DNA of 42,516 bases from the NCBI RefSeq assembly GCF_000466385.1, contig NZ_KE952830.1, positions 1-42,516 on the forward strand, given 5' to 3'. This DNA comes from Aneurinibacillus aneurinilyticus ATCC 12856. GTDB lineage: Bacteria; Bacillota; Bacilli; Aneurinibacillales; Aneurinibacillaceae. The notes under the pieces were generated by a model. That model saw nothing but the letters and a program-made list of their open reading frames with translations, did not search any database and was not told where the DNA came from. This document shows, piece by piece, positions 34,321 through 42,459 of this stretch (the stretch's first letter is position 1; each line of letters begins with the position of its first letter). The position numbers and the translations under genes are program-made.

Positions 34321-35010
34321 TCATCCTTTCTGATAAGAAATTGGGTCCTTAACTCCTGCTTCTGCAAATCCTTTCAAGCGTAGGCGACAACTGTCACATT
34401 CGCCGCAAGCCTCGGCACCACCTTGATAGCAGGACGTGCTGAGTTCATACGGAACGCCTAGCGCAAGCCCCCATTCAATCGTTTCTTTTTTCGATAGATG
34501 CGCGAGCGGCGCTTCGATACGAATACCCGTTCCCTTGGCACCAGCCTTCGTGGCCAAATGTACCGTCTCATTCATCGAACGGATAAACTCCGGGCGACAA
34601 TCCGGGTAACCGCTGTAATCGACGGCACTTACTCCAATATAGATTACCTCCGCCCCTACTACTTCCGCATAGGCTACGGCAAGCGAAAGAAAAATCATGT
34701 TGCGTGCCGGAACGTACGTGGCTGGTATTTCTTCCTCATCCGCCGCATTTGCCTGTACGACCGGAACCTCAATATTTGTATCGGTTAGCGCGCTCCCCCC
34801 AATTTGCCCCAGAAAATCCAGATTAACAAGGCGATGGGCCGGTACACCGTAAAAATCTGCTATCTTCTTGGCTTGTTCAACTTCCCTATTATGCCGCTGC
34901 CCATAATAAAACGTGAGTGGATATAGCTCATATCCCGCATCTTTGGCAATGCCCATACATGTTGTACTGTCCAAACCGCCGCTTAATACGACGACCGCTT
35001 TTTTTTCCAT
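34321..35010 (-). CDS. queC: 7-cyano-7-deazaguanine synthase QueC
   Basis: 229 residues. The PP-loop ATPase motif is VVLSGGLDSTTC (7-18). The zinc site is Cys194, Cys202, Cys205 and Cys208 (CGECDSCR). It turns 7-carboxy-7-deazaguanine into preQ0 with ATP and ammonia. The start follows GGAGGGGGAGCAAT and lies 14 bases after queE. Confidence 0.96.
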   Translation of the reverse strand: MEKKAVVVLSGGLDSTTCMGIAKDAGYELYPLTFYYGQRHNREVEQAKKIADFYGVPAHRLVNLDFLGQIGGSALTDTNIEVPVVQANAADEEEIPATYVPARNMIFLSLAVAYAEVVGAEVIYIGVSAVDYSGYPDCRPEFIRSMNETVHLATKAGAKGTGIRIEAPLAHLSKKETIEWGLALGVPYELSTSCYQGGAEACGECDSCRLRLKGFAEAGVKDPISYQKG

Positions 35011-35024
35011 ATTGCTCCCCCTCC

Positions 35025-35747
35025 CTACACACCTCGTGTTTCCGGGTCCCAGATTACTTTATGAATCTGCATATTCAACCGGGCTCTTCCTTCCTGTGGC
35101 CGATAACGAAGAATAAGTGCCGCCAGATCGGCAGGCGGCATCGTCTCCCATACCGGGCTAAACAGTGCAGTAGCTTGGGTCGGATGCTGCCCGAGAATAT
35201 TCAGTGCATGAAAAAAATCGGCTTCGTCGCCGACAACAAATTTGACTTCGTCCTGCGGCCCAAGAATAAAAAAGTTTTCAAGATGCATCTTCGCTGTCTC
35301 ACCGCTCGTCGGCAACTTATAATCCATAACAAAGCGAACCTTGCTGCCCATGCTTCTATCCTGTTCGCGCAGCGAGCTAAATGGCATCAGATCAATGGCT
35401 CCATTCGTCTCAATATGAATATCCCATACAGTCGGCAGCTGCGACAGGTGATAGATGAGTGACTGTGACTTAACTCCATGCATAAGCGGCTCCCCACCTG
35501 TCAGACAAATAACACCGTGTCCATACGATACAGTCCGTTCTACGATCTCTGCAATGCTTGTGATGAAAGCGGCTTTCTCAGGCGCATAACTATAGGGCGT
35601 ATCACACCATGTACAGCGTAGATTGCAGTTGAATACACGCACGAACGTAGTTGGATATCCCGCCATTCTACCTTCGCCTTCTACTGTCTCGAACAGTTCG
35701 ACCATCGGTAGCTTCAAGTCTCTGCGAAGCTTCTCAATATCAATCAT
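35025..35747 (-). CDS. queE: 7-carboxy-7-deazaguanine synthase QueE
   Basis: A 240-residue radical SAM enzyme with the CxxxCxxC cluster Cys41, Cys45, Cys48 (CNLRCTWC), the ETVEGEG motif (20-26) and LTGGEPLMH. It contracts the ring of 6-carboxytetrahydropterin. Its start overlaps the queD stop codon by a few bases, so translation is coupled. Confidence 0.95.
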   Translation of the reverse strand: MIDIEKLRRDLKLPMVELFETVEGEGRMAGYPTTFVRVFNCNLRCTWCDTPYSYAPEKAAFITSIAEIVERTVSYGHGVICLTGGEPLMHGVKSQSLIYHLSQLPTVWDIHIETNGAIDLMPFSSLREQDRSMGSKVRFVMDYKLPTSGETAKMHLENFFILGPQDEVKFVVGDEADFFHALNILGQHPTQATALFSPVWETMPPADLAALILRYRPQEGRARLNMQIHKVIWDPETRGV

Positions 35748-36219
35748 TGTCTTCCATCCATTCCCGTTTCAATGTGGCGTAGCTGGTCGGCGTCTCGTAC
35801 AGTACTAATTCCTCAATGCGTGTACCGTGCTTTTTCCAGCCACGGTACTCGATTTCCTCATCAATTTGTTCCCATATCCACACAATCATGTTCTCTGCCG
35901 TCGTATTCATGGGAGGGAGTACTTCATTCAGATATTTATGGTCAAGCCGGGCCTTAATCGTATGTTCATACACTTTTTTGATATCGCCAAAGTCCACGCA
36001 AATACCAATATCATCGACAAATCCGCTCATCGTAATTATCAGCTTATACGTATGACCGTGCAGACTTTTACATTTCCCTTCGTATAGATGAAGATGATGT
36101 GCAGAGTCAAACGTAAATTCCTTCGTAAGCGCCACCCTGCGCTGGTGGTAACGAAGCTGCTCCGGCTGAATGTCTTCGTATAGCAGCTGCACACTGCGCG
36201 GAATTTCGAATCCGGACAT
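35740..36219 (-). CDS. queD: 6-carboxytetrahydropterin synthase QueD
   Basis: 159 residues of the 6-pyruvoyl tetrahydropterin synthase fold. Zinc histidines lie in FDSAHHLH (41-44) and LHGHTYK (His54, His56), and Cys50 is the catalytic cysteine. The residues before 30 form a short extension. It makes the pterin that QueE uses, and it is the first gene of the queD-queE-queC-queF-yqgQ operon. The start follows AGGAGGGAATATAC. Confidence 0.95.
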   Translation of the reverse strand: MSGFEIPRSVQLLYEDIQPEQLRYHQRRVALTKEFTFDSAHHLHLYEGKCKSLHGHTYKLIITMSGFVDDIGICVDFGDIKKVYEHTIKARLDHKYLNEVLPPMNTTAENMIVWIWEQIDEEIEYRGWKKHGTRIEELVLYETPTSYATLKREWMEDND

Positions 36220-36265
36220 GTATATTCCCTCCTGCTTGTTCTAAACTTATGGCCCACCTCCGGAA

Positions 36266-36306
36266 AATAAAAATGGGACCCCTAACATGGCGGTCCCATT
36301 TTTTTG
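36266..36306. terminator. Terminator hairpin directly upstream of queD
   Basis: AAATGGGACC (36271-36280) pairs with GGTCCCATTT (36292-36301), with T-runs on both strands. It lies about 50 bases before the queD start. If the promoter at 36421-36450 drives queD, this is an attenuator in the leader. Confidence 0.75.
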
Positions 36307-36316
36307 TCTTTGTTAC

Positions 36317-36345
36317 AATAAAAAATCCCCTTCACCAGGGGATAG
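36317..36345 (-). terminator. Terminator after suhB
   Basis: On the minus strand ATCCCC-TGGTGAA-GGGGAT is followed by TTTTTATTG, about 75 bases after the suhB stop codon. It is followed by a second terminator at 36266-36306. Confidence 0.8.
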
Positions 36346-36420
36346 GATAGACAATACTCCGGTGGTATTTTTAACGTTGGTTTCGCCACACAACAACGAT
36401 GTATTCAATTACACCCGTTC

Positions 36421-36450
36421 ATTATACTGGATGTTCTGTTAAAAATTCAA
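36421..36450 (-). promoter_or_regulatory. Candidate que operon promoter inside the end of suhB
   Basis: On the minus strand TTGAAT (36445-36450), 18 bases and a perfect TATAAT (36421-36426) overlap the suhB stop codon. It would start a leader of about 190 bases before queD. No better promoter is visible closer to queD. Confidence 0.4.
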
Positions 36451-37228
36451 GCAAAAAGTCATACAGATTCGGATTTGCCGCCAAAATACTGCTGCGTTCT
36501 CCAAACGGAACTTCGTTGCCATCCAACGTTGTAATCCGGCAGCCTGCCTCCTGAACAAGCAGCAGACCTGCACCATAATCCCACGGGTTTAGCCCAAGGC
36601 TAATGTAGGCGTCCAACCTTCCTGCTGCTACATAGGCCAGCTCCAGTGCAGCCACGCCATAGACACGAACCCCGCGCGAACGATGGGCAAGACGCTGCGC
36701 TTTCTCCGAAAGACCGCTCTTCATCGCCCGCCGATTCCAGAACAGACTCGTCGACCATAGCGCTTCTTTCATCTCTTTATTTCGTTCCACTTGCAAAGGG
36801 CTATCATTAAGAAACACGCCGCCCCCGCGTTCCGCATAGAATAATTCCTTACGGGTAGGATCATAGACGGCACCTACCTGGCATACACCTTTATGATATG
36901 CAGCAATAGATATACAGTAATTCTGTTGCTGATGAACAAAATTTGTCGTTCCATCGATCGGGTCCACCATCCAGACCGTGTCAAAATCAAACGGTTTACA
37001 GGCTACCAGACCCTCTTCGCCAAGCACTCCATGTTCAGGGTACTTTTTTATAATTTCATCTATTACCATTTGCTCTACCGCCCGGTCAACGGAAGTAACC
37101 AGATCGGACGCAGAAGATTTGTATGTGACTTCCAATGGACGGGACAGCATGTCTTCAATAAGCTTTTCCGCGCTTCGCGCACAATGCTTTGCCAGCAATC
37201 CCCATTCTTTTATTTCCGTATTCTGCAA
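36422..37228 (-). CDS. Inositol monophosphatase family protein (SuhB-like)
   Basis: A 268-residue metal-dependent phosphatase. Metal-binding Glu71/Glu72 (LGEEGL) and the DPIDGTTNFVH motif (89-99) are present, along with NPWDYGAGLLLVQEAG in the C-terminal half. It hydrolyses inositol-1-phosphate or related sugar phosphates or nucleotides; the exact substrate is open. The start is TTG at 37228, with GAGAGGCGAGAACC upstream. It lies immediately upstream of the que operon on the same strand but is separated by two terminators. Confidence 0.88.
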   Translation of the reverse strand: MQNTEIKEWGLLAKHCARSAEKLIEDMLSRPLEVTYKSSASDLVTSVDRAVEQMVIDEIIKKYPEHGVLGEEGLVACKPFDFDTVWMVDPIDGTTNFVHQQQNYCISIAAYHKGVCQVGAVYDPTRKELFYAERGGGVFLNDSPLQVERNKEMKEALWSTSLFWNRRAMKSGLSEKAQRLAHRSRGVRVYGVAALELAYVAAGRLDAYISLGLNPWDYGAGLLLVQEAGCRITTLDGNEVPFGERSSILAANPNLYDFLLEFLTEHPV

Positions 37229-37356
37229 GGTTCTCGCCTCTCACTTTCGTTTCATCTTTCCTCTTATAACTTTACCCCATTTATTCAACGGGTATAAAGC
37301 AAATTTTTCTCAGCTATATAAGCAGTGTGTTTCTGATGTTTTTCTCGCTTTCCTGT

Positions 37357-37384
37357 TTGAATTATGATACTTTTCAGATATAAA
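37357..37384 (+). promoter_or_regulatory. Sigma-A-like promoter of the methyltransferase gene
   Basis: TTGAAT (37357-37362), 16 bases, TATAAA (37379-37384), located 70 bases before the start codon. Confidence 0.45.
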
Positions 37385-37453
37385 GTGAAGCTTCACGCAG
37401 CGGAAAATCACTGTCCATTAAGACGTGATAAACAAAGCAAAGGGGGACGTATC

Positions 37454-38143
37454 ATGGCATTTAACTGGCACGCCGCATGTGAAACGCACTGGAACAAGAT
37501 ATCCGCCCATTGGCAGGCCAACAGCGAGGAAATGTGGGAGACAGGCAGCCGCAAAACAATTGTACCTATATTATCCCAATATATTCGCCCAGAATCCGGC
37601 CCGATACTCGACGCCGGCTGCGGTGACGGATATGGCAGCGCAAAGCTGGCAAAACAAGGTTTTGAAGTAATAGGACTTGATATCTCGGCAGAAATGATAA
37701 ACAAAGCAAAAGAACGAAAAAAACCAGAACTCGCACTCTCATTCGTAAAGGCAGACTTACGTAAGCTGCCGTTTGAAGAACGCTTCTTCCAGGCGATTCT
37801 GGCGATAAATGTCGTGGAATGGACCAACGATCCACGCGAGACGTTACTTACCCTACGGCAGCATTTGCGGCCCGGAGGCATGCTCGCGCTTGGTATTCTC
37901 GGCCCGACTGCCGCACCTCGTGAACACGGATACAAACGCCTGTATGGGGAAGATGTCGTGCTTCATACGATTATGCCCTGGGAATGCGGACGCCTGCTTC
38001 AAGAAAACGGCTACGAAATCATTCATCAGGAAGGCGTTTATAAGCGTGGCGTCACACCGGAAATGACAAAGGCGCTTTCACCGGAATTATGTCAAGCACT
38101 CAGCTTTCTGTGGATGTTTTATGCTCGCCCGTTTGAAACGTAG
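37454..38143 (+). CDS. Class I SAM-dependent methyltransferase
   Basis: 229 residues. Motif I is LDAGCGDGYGSAK (52-64), the acidic residue binding SAM ribose is in VIGLDIS, and ADLRKLPFEERFFQAILAINVVEW is the usual motif II/III region. The substrate is unknown; small molecule or tRNA/quinone types cannot be told apart. The start at 37454 follows AAAGGGGGACGTATC. Upstream in-frame codons would give a poor N-terminus. Confidence 0.85.
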   Translation: MAFNWHAACETHWNKISAHWQANSEEMWETGSRKTIVPILSQYIRPESGPILDAGCGDGYGSAKLAKQGFEVIGLDISAEMINKAKERKKPELALSFVKADLRKLPFEERFFQAILAINVVEWTNDPRETLLTLRQHLRPGGMLALGILGPTAAPREHGYKRLYGEDVVLHTIMPWECGRLLQENGYEIIHQEGVYKRGVTPEMTKALSPELCQALSFLWMFYARPFET

Positions 38144-38252
38144 CTAATGTACGGAGGCCTCAGGAGAATTTCTTTTGCATGGGAGCAACTTAACGTCTTA
38201 TTAACCGTCTAATTTTATAACAGATATAAAAAATCCACGTTAAGAAAGGAAC

Positions 38253-38777
38253 ATGCACACAATGAGGTGGCAACGTATCGGAGCTTCCCTCTTCATCGTG
38301 GGAAGCTTACTGGCAGTGGGGACAGGCTGTTCATCCATAGACAAGAATGCTTCGTCCGCACAAACCGTCGAAGCAAAAAACTGGGTCAAACAACAAATGA
38401 AAACCAAGCAAAATTCCATTAGCGAATGGGAGAAAGAAGCCTCCCGCCCTAAATCCGCTCCGGCTGACCAAGCCATTGCACAGCTTGCTGTTAATATTCT
38501 CTCGAAGAATGTCGCCTCTCTTATCGAAGAGAACGGCAACAACAAACCGGCACTTCTTGCAAGCGTAATGAAGAAAGAACAGCAACCGAAATCAACAGAC
38601 TTGCCATCCCTGGCGTCGCTTGTATTGAAAGAAAAAAGCCAGCTGGACGGCGGGAAAACGATGTACCGCCTGGAAGGCAGTGTCTTTACTTCTGTTCCTG
38701 ACAAGCTCTATCCCGTTACCATTACCGTCCGAGTGAACAACCAGGGCGAAATTGAATACTTTGAAATCGACAAATAG
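38253..38777 (+). CDS. Lipoprotein, function unknown
   Basis: 174 residues. The N-terminal signal peptide (IGASLFIVGSLLAVGTGCSS) has a lipobox of the form VGTGC, so the mature protein begins at about Cys26. The rest is helical and charged, followed by a beta segment (YRLEGSVFTSVPDKLYPVTITVRVNN). No family is recognised. The RBS AGAAAGGA is very close to the ATG at 38253; the ATG at 38262 has a more usual spacing. It ends at a strong terminator. Confidence 0.72.
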   Translation: MHTMRWQRIGASLFIVGSLLAVGTGCSSIDKNASSAQTVEAKNWVKQQMKTKQNSISEWEKEASRPKSAPADQAIAQLAVNILSKNVASLIEENGNNKPALLASVMKKEQQPKSTDLPSLASLVLKEKSQLDGGKTMYRLEGSVFTSVPDKLYPVTITVRVNNQGEIEYFEIDK

Positions 38778-38778
38778 C

Positions 38779-38812
38779 AAAGAAGGCGCAAAATTTTGCG
38801 CCTTCTTTATTT
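38779..38812. terminator. Perfectly palindromic terminator after the 38253 gene
   Basis: AAAGAAGGCGCAAAATTTTG and its mirror form a 15-base-pair stem without a clear loop, flanked by T-rich sequence. It is 1-2 bases after the stop codon. Confidence 0.85.
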
Positions 38813-38882
38813 AGCGGTGTTTTACTAATTGCATCTTTTCCGTCAGTTTGGTCAACGTATCGCTACGAAGATCTGTTTGTTT

Positions 38883-39689
38883 TCACTCATCCTGTCTTCT
38901 TTTGCTTCTGAGCGGCAATTCTTCGGAACATGCCTGGACTGGACTGTAATTCGGATGCTCCTCGATAATGCGGCGCATATTATCCAACCAGGCGCTAATG
39001 CCCGCAATTTTATCCAAATCTTTATTGGTGAAAATCGTGCGCTGAAAATATGGCTGTAGCTCATACATTCGCTCTTCTAAATTACGGTCAAAATTGTTCC
39101 AGAGCATCATCTGCCGTACCTCTTCATTATTCTTCATCACGTCGCGAATCCAATAGTATTGCGACTGACTATCGCGTATTATCTCGTATGCCCTGCGCTG
39201 ATCACTTGCATACCGTTCTTCCATAACCCATTGTCTCTCCCGTTTGCTATACGCGAAATATGCAAGGAAATGGATAACAGTTGCAATAAACAACGCCAGC
39301 GTAAACACAAAGCCCATATAGTACATCCAATCTGGGAGATACATCGAACTTAAAAGTCCTATGCTTAAATGATAGCATAGCGAAATGACCCAGAAAGCGA
39401 TGATAATGGGATTGGGACGCGTCATGTGCGCTTCGACCTTTTGAACAGGTCGGATGGAAATGGTCGTGAACGCTTGTAAATATGCATCGAGAAAAATGAC
39501 GCTTAAGAAAAAAAGCCCCGCCTCCAGGCCGATTCGTTTCGTATAATCGACTGGAACTTTAATAAAATAAAGAAGAATGTAAATGATAACTATGTACAAA
39601 AACGCAAACGCCGCCCACACAAGGGAGCGTCCGCCTTTTCGCTTTTCTTTACGTTGACGGTATTTATCCACGCGGGAAAGGGGCTCCAA
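38883..39689 (-). CDS. Hypothetical membrane protein with cytosolic tail
   Basis: 268 residues. It has four predicted membrane helices (near AAFAFLYIVIIYILLYFI, GLEAGLFFLSVIFLDAYLQAF, IIAFWVISLCYHLSIGLLSS and FVFTLALFIATVIHFLAYF). A soluble tail of about 115 residues, rich in Arg, Glu, Tyr and Trp, follows. The family is unknown. The start is TTG at 39689, with GGTGAT upstream. A possible -35 (TTTACA) lies near 39765. No terminator is clear between its end and 38812. Confidence 0.7.
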   Translation of the reverse strand: MEPLSRVDKYRQRKEKRKGGRSLVWAAFAFLYIVIIYILLYFIKVPVDYTKRIGLEAGLFFLSVIFLDAYLQAFTTISIRPVQKVEAHMTRPNPIIIAFWVISLCYHLSIGLLSSMYLPDWMYYMGFVFTLALFIATVIHFLAYFAYSKRERQWVMEERYASDQRRAYEIIRDSQSQYYWIRDVMKNNEEVRQMMLWNNFDRNLEERMYELQPYFQRTIFTNKDLDKIAGISAWLDNMRRIIEEHPNYSPVQACSEELPLRSKRRQDE

Positions 39690-39812
39690 GCTGTATCACC
39701 ATCTTTCTCTATCTTTCTTACGATTTGGCGGTCTCTTCTTACATAATACAATTAAGGATGACATGTAAAGGTCGGAAAGTACGATTTTTCAAACCTTTGT
39801 CCAAACAAAAGG

Positions 39813-39836
39813 AAAGCCTCTACATTACGCAGAGGC
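39813..39836 (-). terminator. Terminator of the TerC gene
   Basis: GCCTCT and AGAGGC with a nine-base loop are followed on the minus strand by TTTCCTTTTGTTT. The stop codon of the gene lies in the loop. Confidence 0.8.
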
Positions 39837-40508
39837 CGTCGTTGTCGCTTGTCTGTCTTTTCTTATTTTACCACTAATCAAAACACCTGCAACTATTGCT
39901 GCAATAACAATCCATTTTACAACCGGGTTTTCGTTAAAGAATGGAAGGATAAAGCTCTCTGAGAGCATCATCTTCGCCGACGTATAAGCAAGTACCCCTG
40001 CACCGATATAAATAAGGAAAGGAAAACGATCCATTAGCTTGATAATAACCTGGCTGCCCCAGACTACGAGTGGAATACTGATGAACAATCCGAGCACTAC
40101 CATACCAGTATGTCCCTGTGCTGCACCGGCTACTGCCAGTACGTTATCAAGCCCCATCATCACATCTGCGATAACAATAGTGCGAATCGCGCCAAACAAT
40201 GAAGAGCTACTCTTTATGTTTCCTTCCTCTTCTTCACCGATGAGCAGCTTATACGCAATCCAAACGAGAATGATGCCACCGATAAGATGAAGCCCAGGAA
40301 TTTTCAGCAGCCAAACGACAAAAATTGTAGCCACTGCACGAATCGCAATCGCGCCTACCGTCCCCAAAATAATCGCTTTCTTCTGCTGTTCCTTTGGCAG
40401 ATTGCGAGATGCGAGCCCGATAACAATCGCATTGTCGCCAGCAAGGACCAGATCAATAATAATAATGGAAAAAAGCATCGAAAAAAATTCCGCAGACAAA
40501 AATTCCAT
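39825..40508 (-). CDS. TerC family membrane protein (Mn2+ exporter type, YjbE/YkoY-like)
   Basis: 227 residues with about seven membrane segments. The family motifs are present: DLVLAGDNAIVIGLA (Asp19, Asp25, Asn26) and ADVMMGLDNVLAVAGAAQG (Asp115, Asp121, Asn122). In B. subtilis the TerC proteins MeeF and MeeY export or load Mn2+. The start at 40508 follows AGAGGAGGAATGGTCA; the frame continues upstream through the riboswitch but without support. The Mn2+-sensing riboswitch just upstream makes manganese efflux the likely role. Confidence 0.9.
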   Translation of the reverse strand: MEFLSAEFFSMLFSIIIIDLVLAGDNAIVIGLASRNLPKEQQKKAIILGTVGAIAIRAVATIFVVWLLKIPGLHLIGGIILVWIAYKLLIGEEEEGNIKSSSSLFGAIRTIVIADVMMGLDNVLAVAGAAQGHTGMVVLGLFISIPLVVWGSQVIIKLMDRFPFLIYIGAGVLAYTSAKMMLSESFILPFFNENPVVKWIVIAAIVAGVLISGKIRKDRQATTTASA

Positions 40509-40581
40509 TGACCATTCCTCCTCTGTAAATTTAAATCGTACGAAGACAGCGGAAAAAGGAAAAAAATTCCTATAAAAAACA

Positions 40582-40712
40582 CAAAAAAGACCTGGTCGAA
40601 AAACGGCACAGGTCTTGCTTACAACATTATATGCTGCCGATAGAGCCGGGGTCCCCGCCAAGGTTCCCGTAATGACGACACTATCGTTTTCAAAGCTACT
40701 CCCCTATGGGCT
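40582..40712 (-). promoter_or_regulatory. yybP-ykoY (Mn2+) riboswitch with intrinsic terminator
   Basis: On the minus strand the leader has GGGGAGTAG (40696-40704) in the first conserved arm. The second arm and GCAAGACC (40611-40618) close the aptamer. The terminator follows at once (AGACCTG / CAGGTCT, 40588-40616, then TTTTTT). High Mn2+ is known to favour the antitermination (on) state in this class. It lies 75 bases before the TerC start codon. Confidence 0.9.
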
Positions 40713-40726
40713 ATTTTGTTATTTAT

Positions 40727-40755
40727 AAAATACACCCATCAGACCCATGTGTCAA
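40727..40755 (-). promoter_or_regulatory. Sigma-A promoter of the riboswitch-terC unit
   Basis: On the minus strand a perfect TTGACA (40750-40755), a 17-base spacer and TATTTT (40727-40732). It starts transcription a few bases before the riboswitch. Confidence 0.75.
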
Positions 40756-40800
40756 TCCATAAAATAAATTGACCTCTCTAACACGCGGCTTTAAAAATGA

Positions 40801-40829
40801 TTGAATAGACATTTTTTTTGTCATACGAT
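40801..40829 (+). promoter_or_regulatory. Sigma-A promoter of the M3 peptidase gene
   Basis: TTGAAT (40801-40806), 17 bases, TACGAT (40824-40829), about 40 bases before the start codon. It is divergent from the riboswitch promoter. Confidence 0.45.
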
Positions 40830-40869
40830 AAAAGGAAGATGACCATTCCACGAAAGAGAGGGTTCGATT

Positions 40870-42459
40870 ATGCCATCCATCAATTCATTCCTCAACCCAC
40901 GTCTCAGGCAAGTGGAAAGCCTTGCTACAGCTTCCTCAAAAGCCTACTGGCAGGCAACCACCACAGGGGAGGAAAAGTACGAAAAACAATATATTGGATA
41001 CCGGCAGGACCTGATTCGTCTATTTTCTAGTAAAGAAGACTATGAAGCATTAAAAGAATGGCTGGCTCACGAAACATCTCAACAGGACTTACTATTATAC
41101 CGGCAACTTGTTTTACTTGAACATGAGTATATCCCTAACCAACCGGATGCAGCCCTCCTCTCTGATATCGTGCGGAAAGAAAGCGAAATTGAGGGTGAAT
41201 TCACCCGTTTTCGGGTCTCCTTCAACGGGCGTCCCATATCAGACAACGAGATTCAGGATATTTTACAGAATGAAACCGATTCGGCGATCCGACGCAAGGC
41301 ATGGGAAGCTAGTAAACAGATCGGATTTCAGGTAGCAGAGCGCGTTATTGAACTTGTTAAATTGCGTAATCGTGCTGCCCGAGAAGCTGGATTTAAGAAT
41401 TATTACGCGATGTCTCTCCATCTTCAGGAACTGGATGAAAAGGATTTGTTCTCGATTCTTGCTAAGCTGGAAGAAGAAACAACCGAACCGTTCCGTCAGG
41501 CGAAACAAAAACTCGATGAGCAGTTAACCCGCACATTCAACATCTCTGTAGACGAAATTATGCCCTGGCATTATGCGGATCCTTTTTTCCAGGAAGCTCC
41601 ACCACTGGAAAACGTGCAGCTTGACCCGTATTTCAAAGAAAAGAATATTGTCGAGATTACAAAACGCTTCTTTGCTGATATTGGACTGGACGTTGAGGAT
41701 ATCCTACAGCGCAGTGATCTCTTCGAACGTCCGAACAAAAATCAACATGCCTACTGTATCGATATTGATCACAGCGGAGATATCCGTGTACTGGCCAACA
41801 TTCGTAACAATGAGTGGTGGATGAGTACGCTGCTGCATGAGCTTGGGCATGGGGTCTATGACAAATATATCGACAGAACGCTGCCGTACCTACTGCGCAC
41901 CCCTGCCCATACACTTACAACAGAAGCCATTGCAATGTTTATGGGACGTCTGACCAAAAATCCGGAATGGCTTGTACTGTATGCAGACGTTCCACAACAG
42001 GAAGCCGAAAGGCTAGGGCAGGAGCTAAAGGCATACTTAAGCTTAAGCATGCTCATCTTCGTGCGCTGGGGGCTTGTTATGGTGCACTTTGAACATGAGA
42101 TGTATCATAATCCTGATCAGGATTTGAATGCCCTATGGTGGTCACTCGTCGAACGCTTTCAATTGATTAAAAAGCCGGACGGACGAAATGAACCAGACTG
42201 GGCCGCCAAAATCCATATCGGTACCGCACCCGTATATTATCAAAATTACATTCTCGGCGAGCTAATGGCATCCCAGCTGCATTTTATGATATTAGACGAG
42301 TTGCGGAACGATTCCTATTTGAAGAAGAAAAGCACTGGTGCCTATCTTATCCGCCGTATTTTTCATCCGGGTGCTCAAATACCATGGTATGAATTACTAA
42401 AAAACGCCAATGGCGAAGGACTAAATCCACATTATTTCATCCAACAATTCATAAAGTAA
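40870..42459 (+). CDS. M3-type zinc metallopeptidase (oligopeptidase-like)
   Basis: A 529-residue cytoplasmic zinc peptidase. The zinc-binding HELGH (His323, Glu324, His327) and the third ligand Glu352 in TLTTEAIAMFMGRL are present. The rest is the largely helical scaffold of M3/M2-type oligopeptidases. These enzymes cut short peptides. The substrate is unknown, and M2-like (dipeptidyl carboxypeptidase) affiliation is also possible. The start follows GAGAGGGTTCGATT. The gene ends at 42459, 57 bases before the window edge. Those last bases contain only a weak CAACA/TGTTG hairpin (42463-42479) and no gene. Confidence 0.88.
   Translation: MPSINSFLNPRLRQVESLATASSKAYWQATTTGEEKYEKQYIGYRQDLIRLFSSKEDYEALKEWLAHETSQQDLLLYRQLVLLEHEYIPNQPDAALLSDIVRKESEIEGEFTRFRVSFNGRPISDNEIQDILQNETDSAIRRKAWEASKQIGFQVAERVIELVKLRNRAAREAGFKNYYAMSLHLQELDEKDLFSILAKLEEETTEPFRQAKQKLDEQLTRTFNISVDEIMPWHYADPFFQEAPPLENVQLDPYFKEKNIVEITKRFFADIGLDVEDILQRSDLFERPNKNQHAYCIDIDHSGDIRVLANIRNNEWWMSTLLHELGHGVYDKYIDRTLPYLLRTPAHTLTTEAIAMFMGRLTKNPEWLVLYADVPQQEAERLGQELKAYLSLSMLIFVRWGLVMVHFEHEMYHNPDQDLNALWWSLVERFQLIKKPDGRNEPDWAAKIHIGTAPVYYQNYILGELMASQLHFMILDELRNDSYLKKKSTGAYLIRRIFHPGAQIPWYELLKNANGEGLNPHYFIQQFIK

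Noticed and set aside
34917-35462. 181-codon plus-strand frame opposite queC/queE
   Set aside because: It is antisense to two well-identified genes of an operon and lacks a start signal.
36220-36420. preQ1 riboswitch upstream of queD
   Set aside because: I looked for the conserved pseudoknot features and could not find them, so only a candidate leader is reported.
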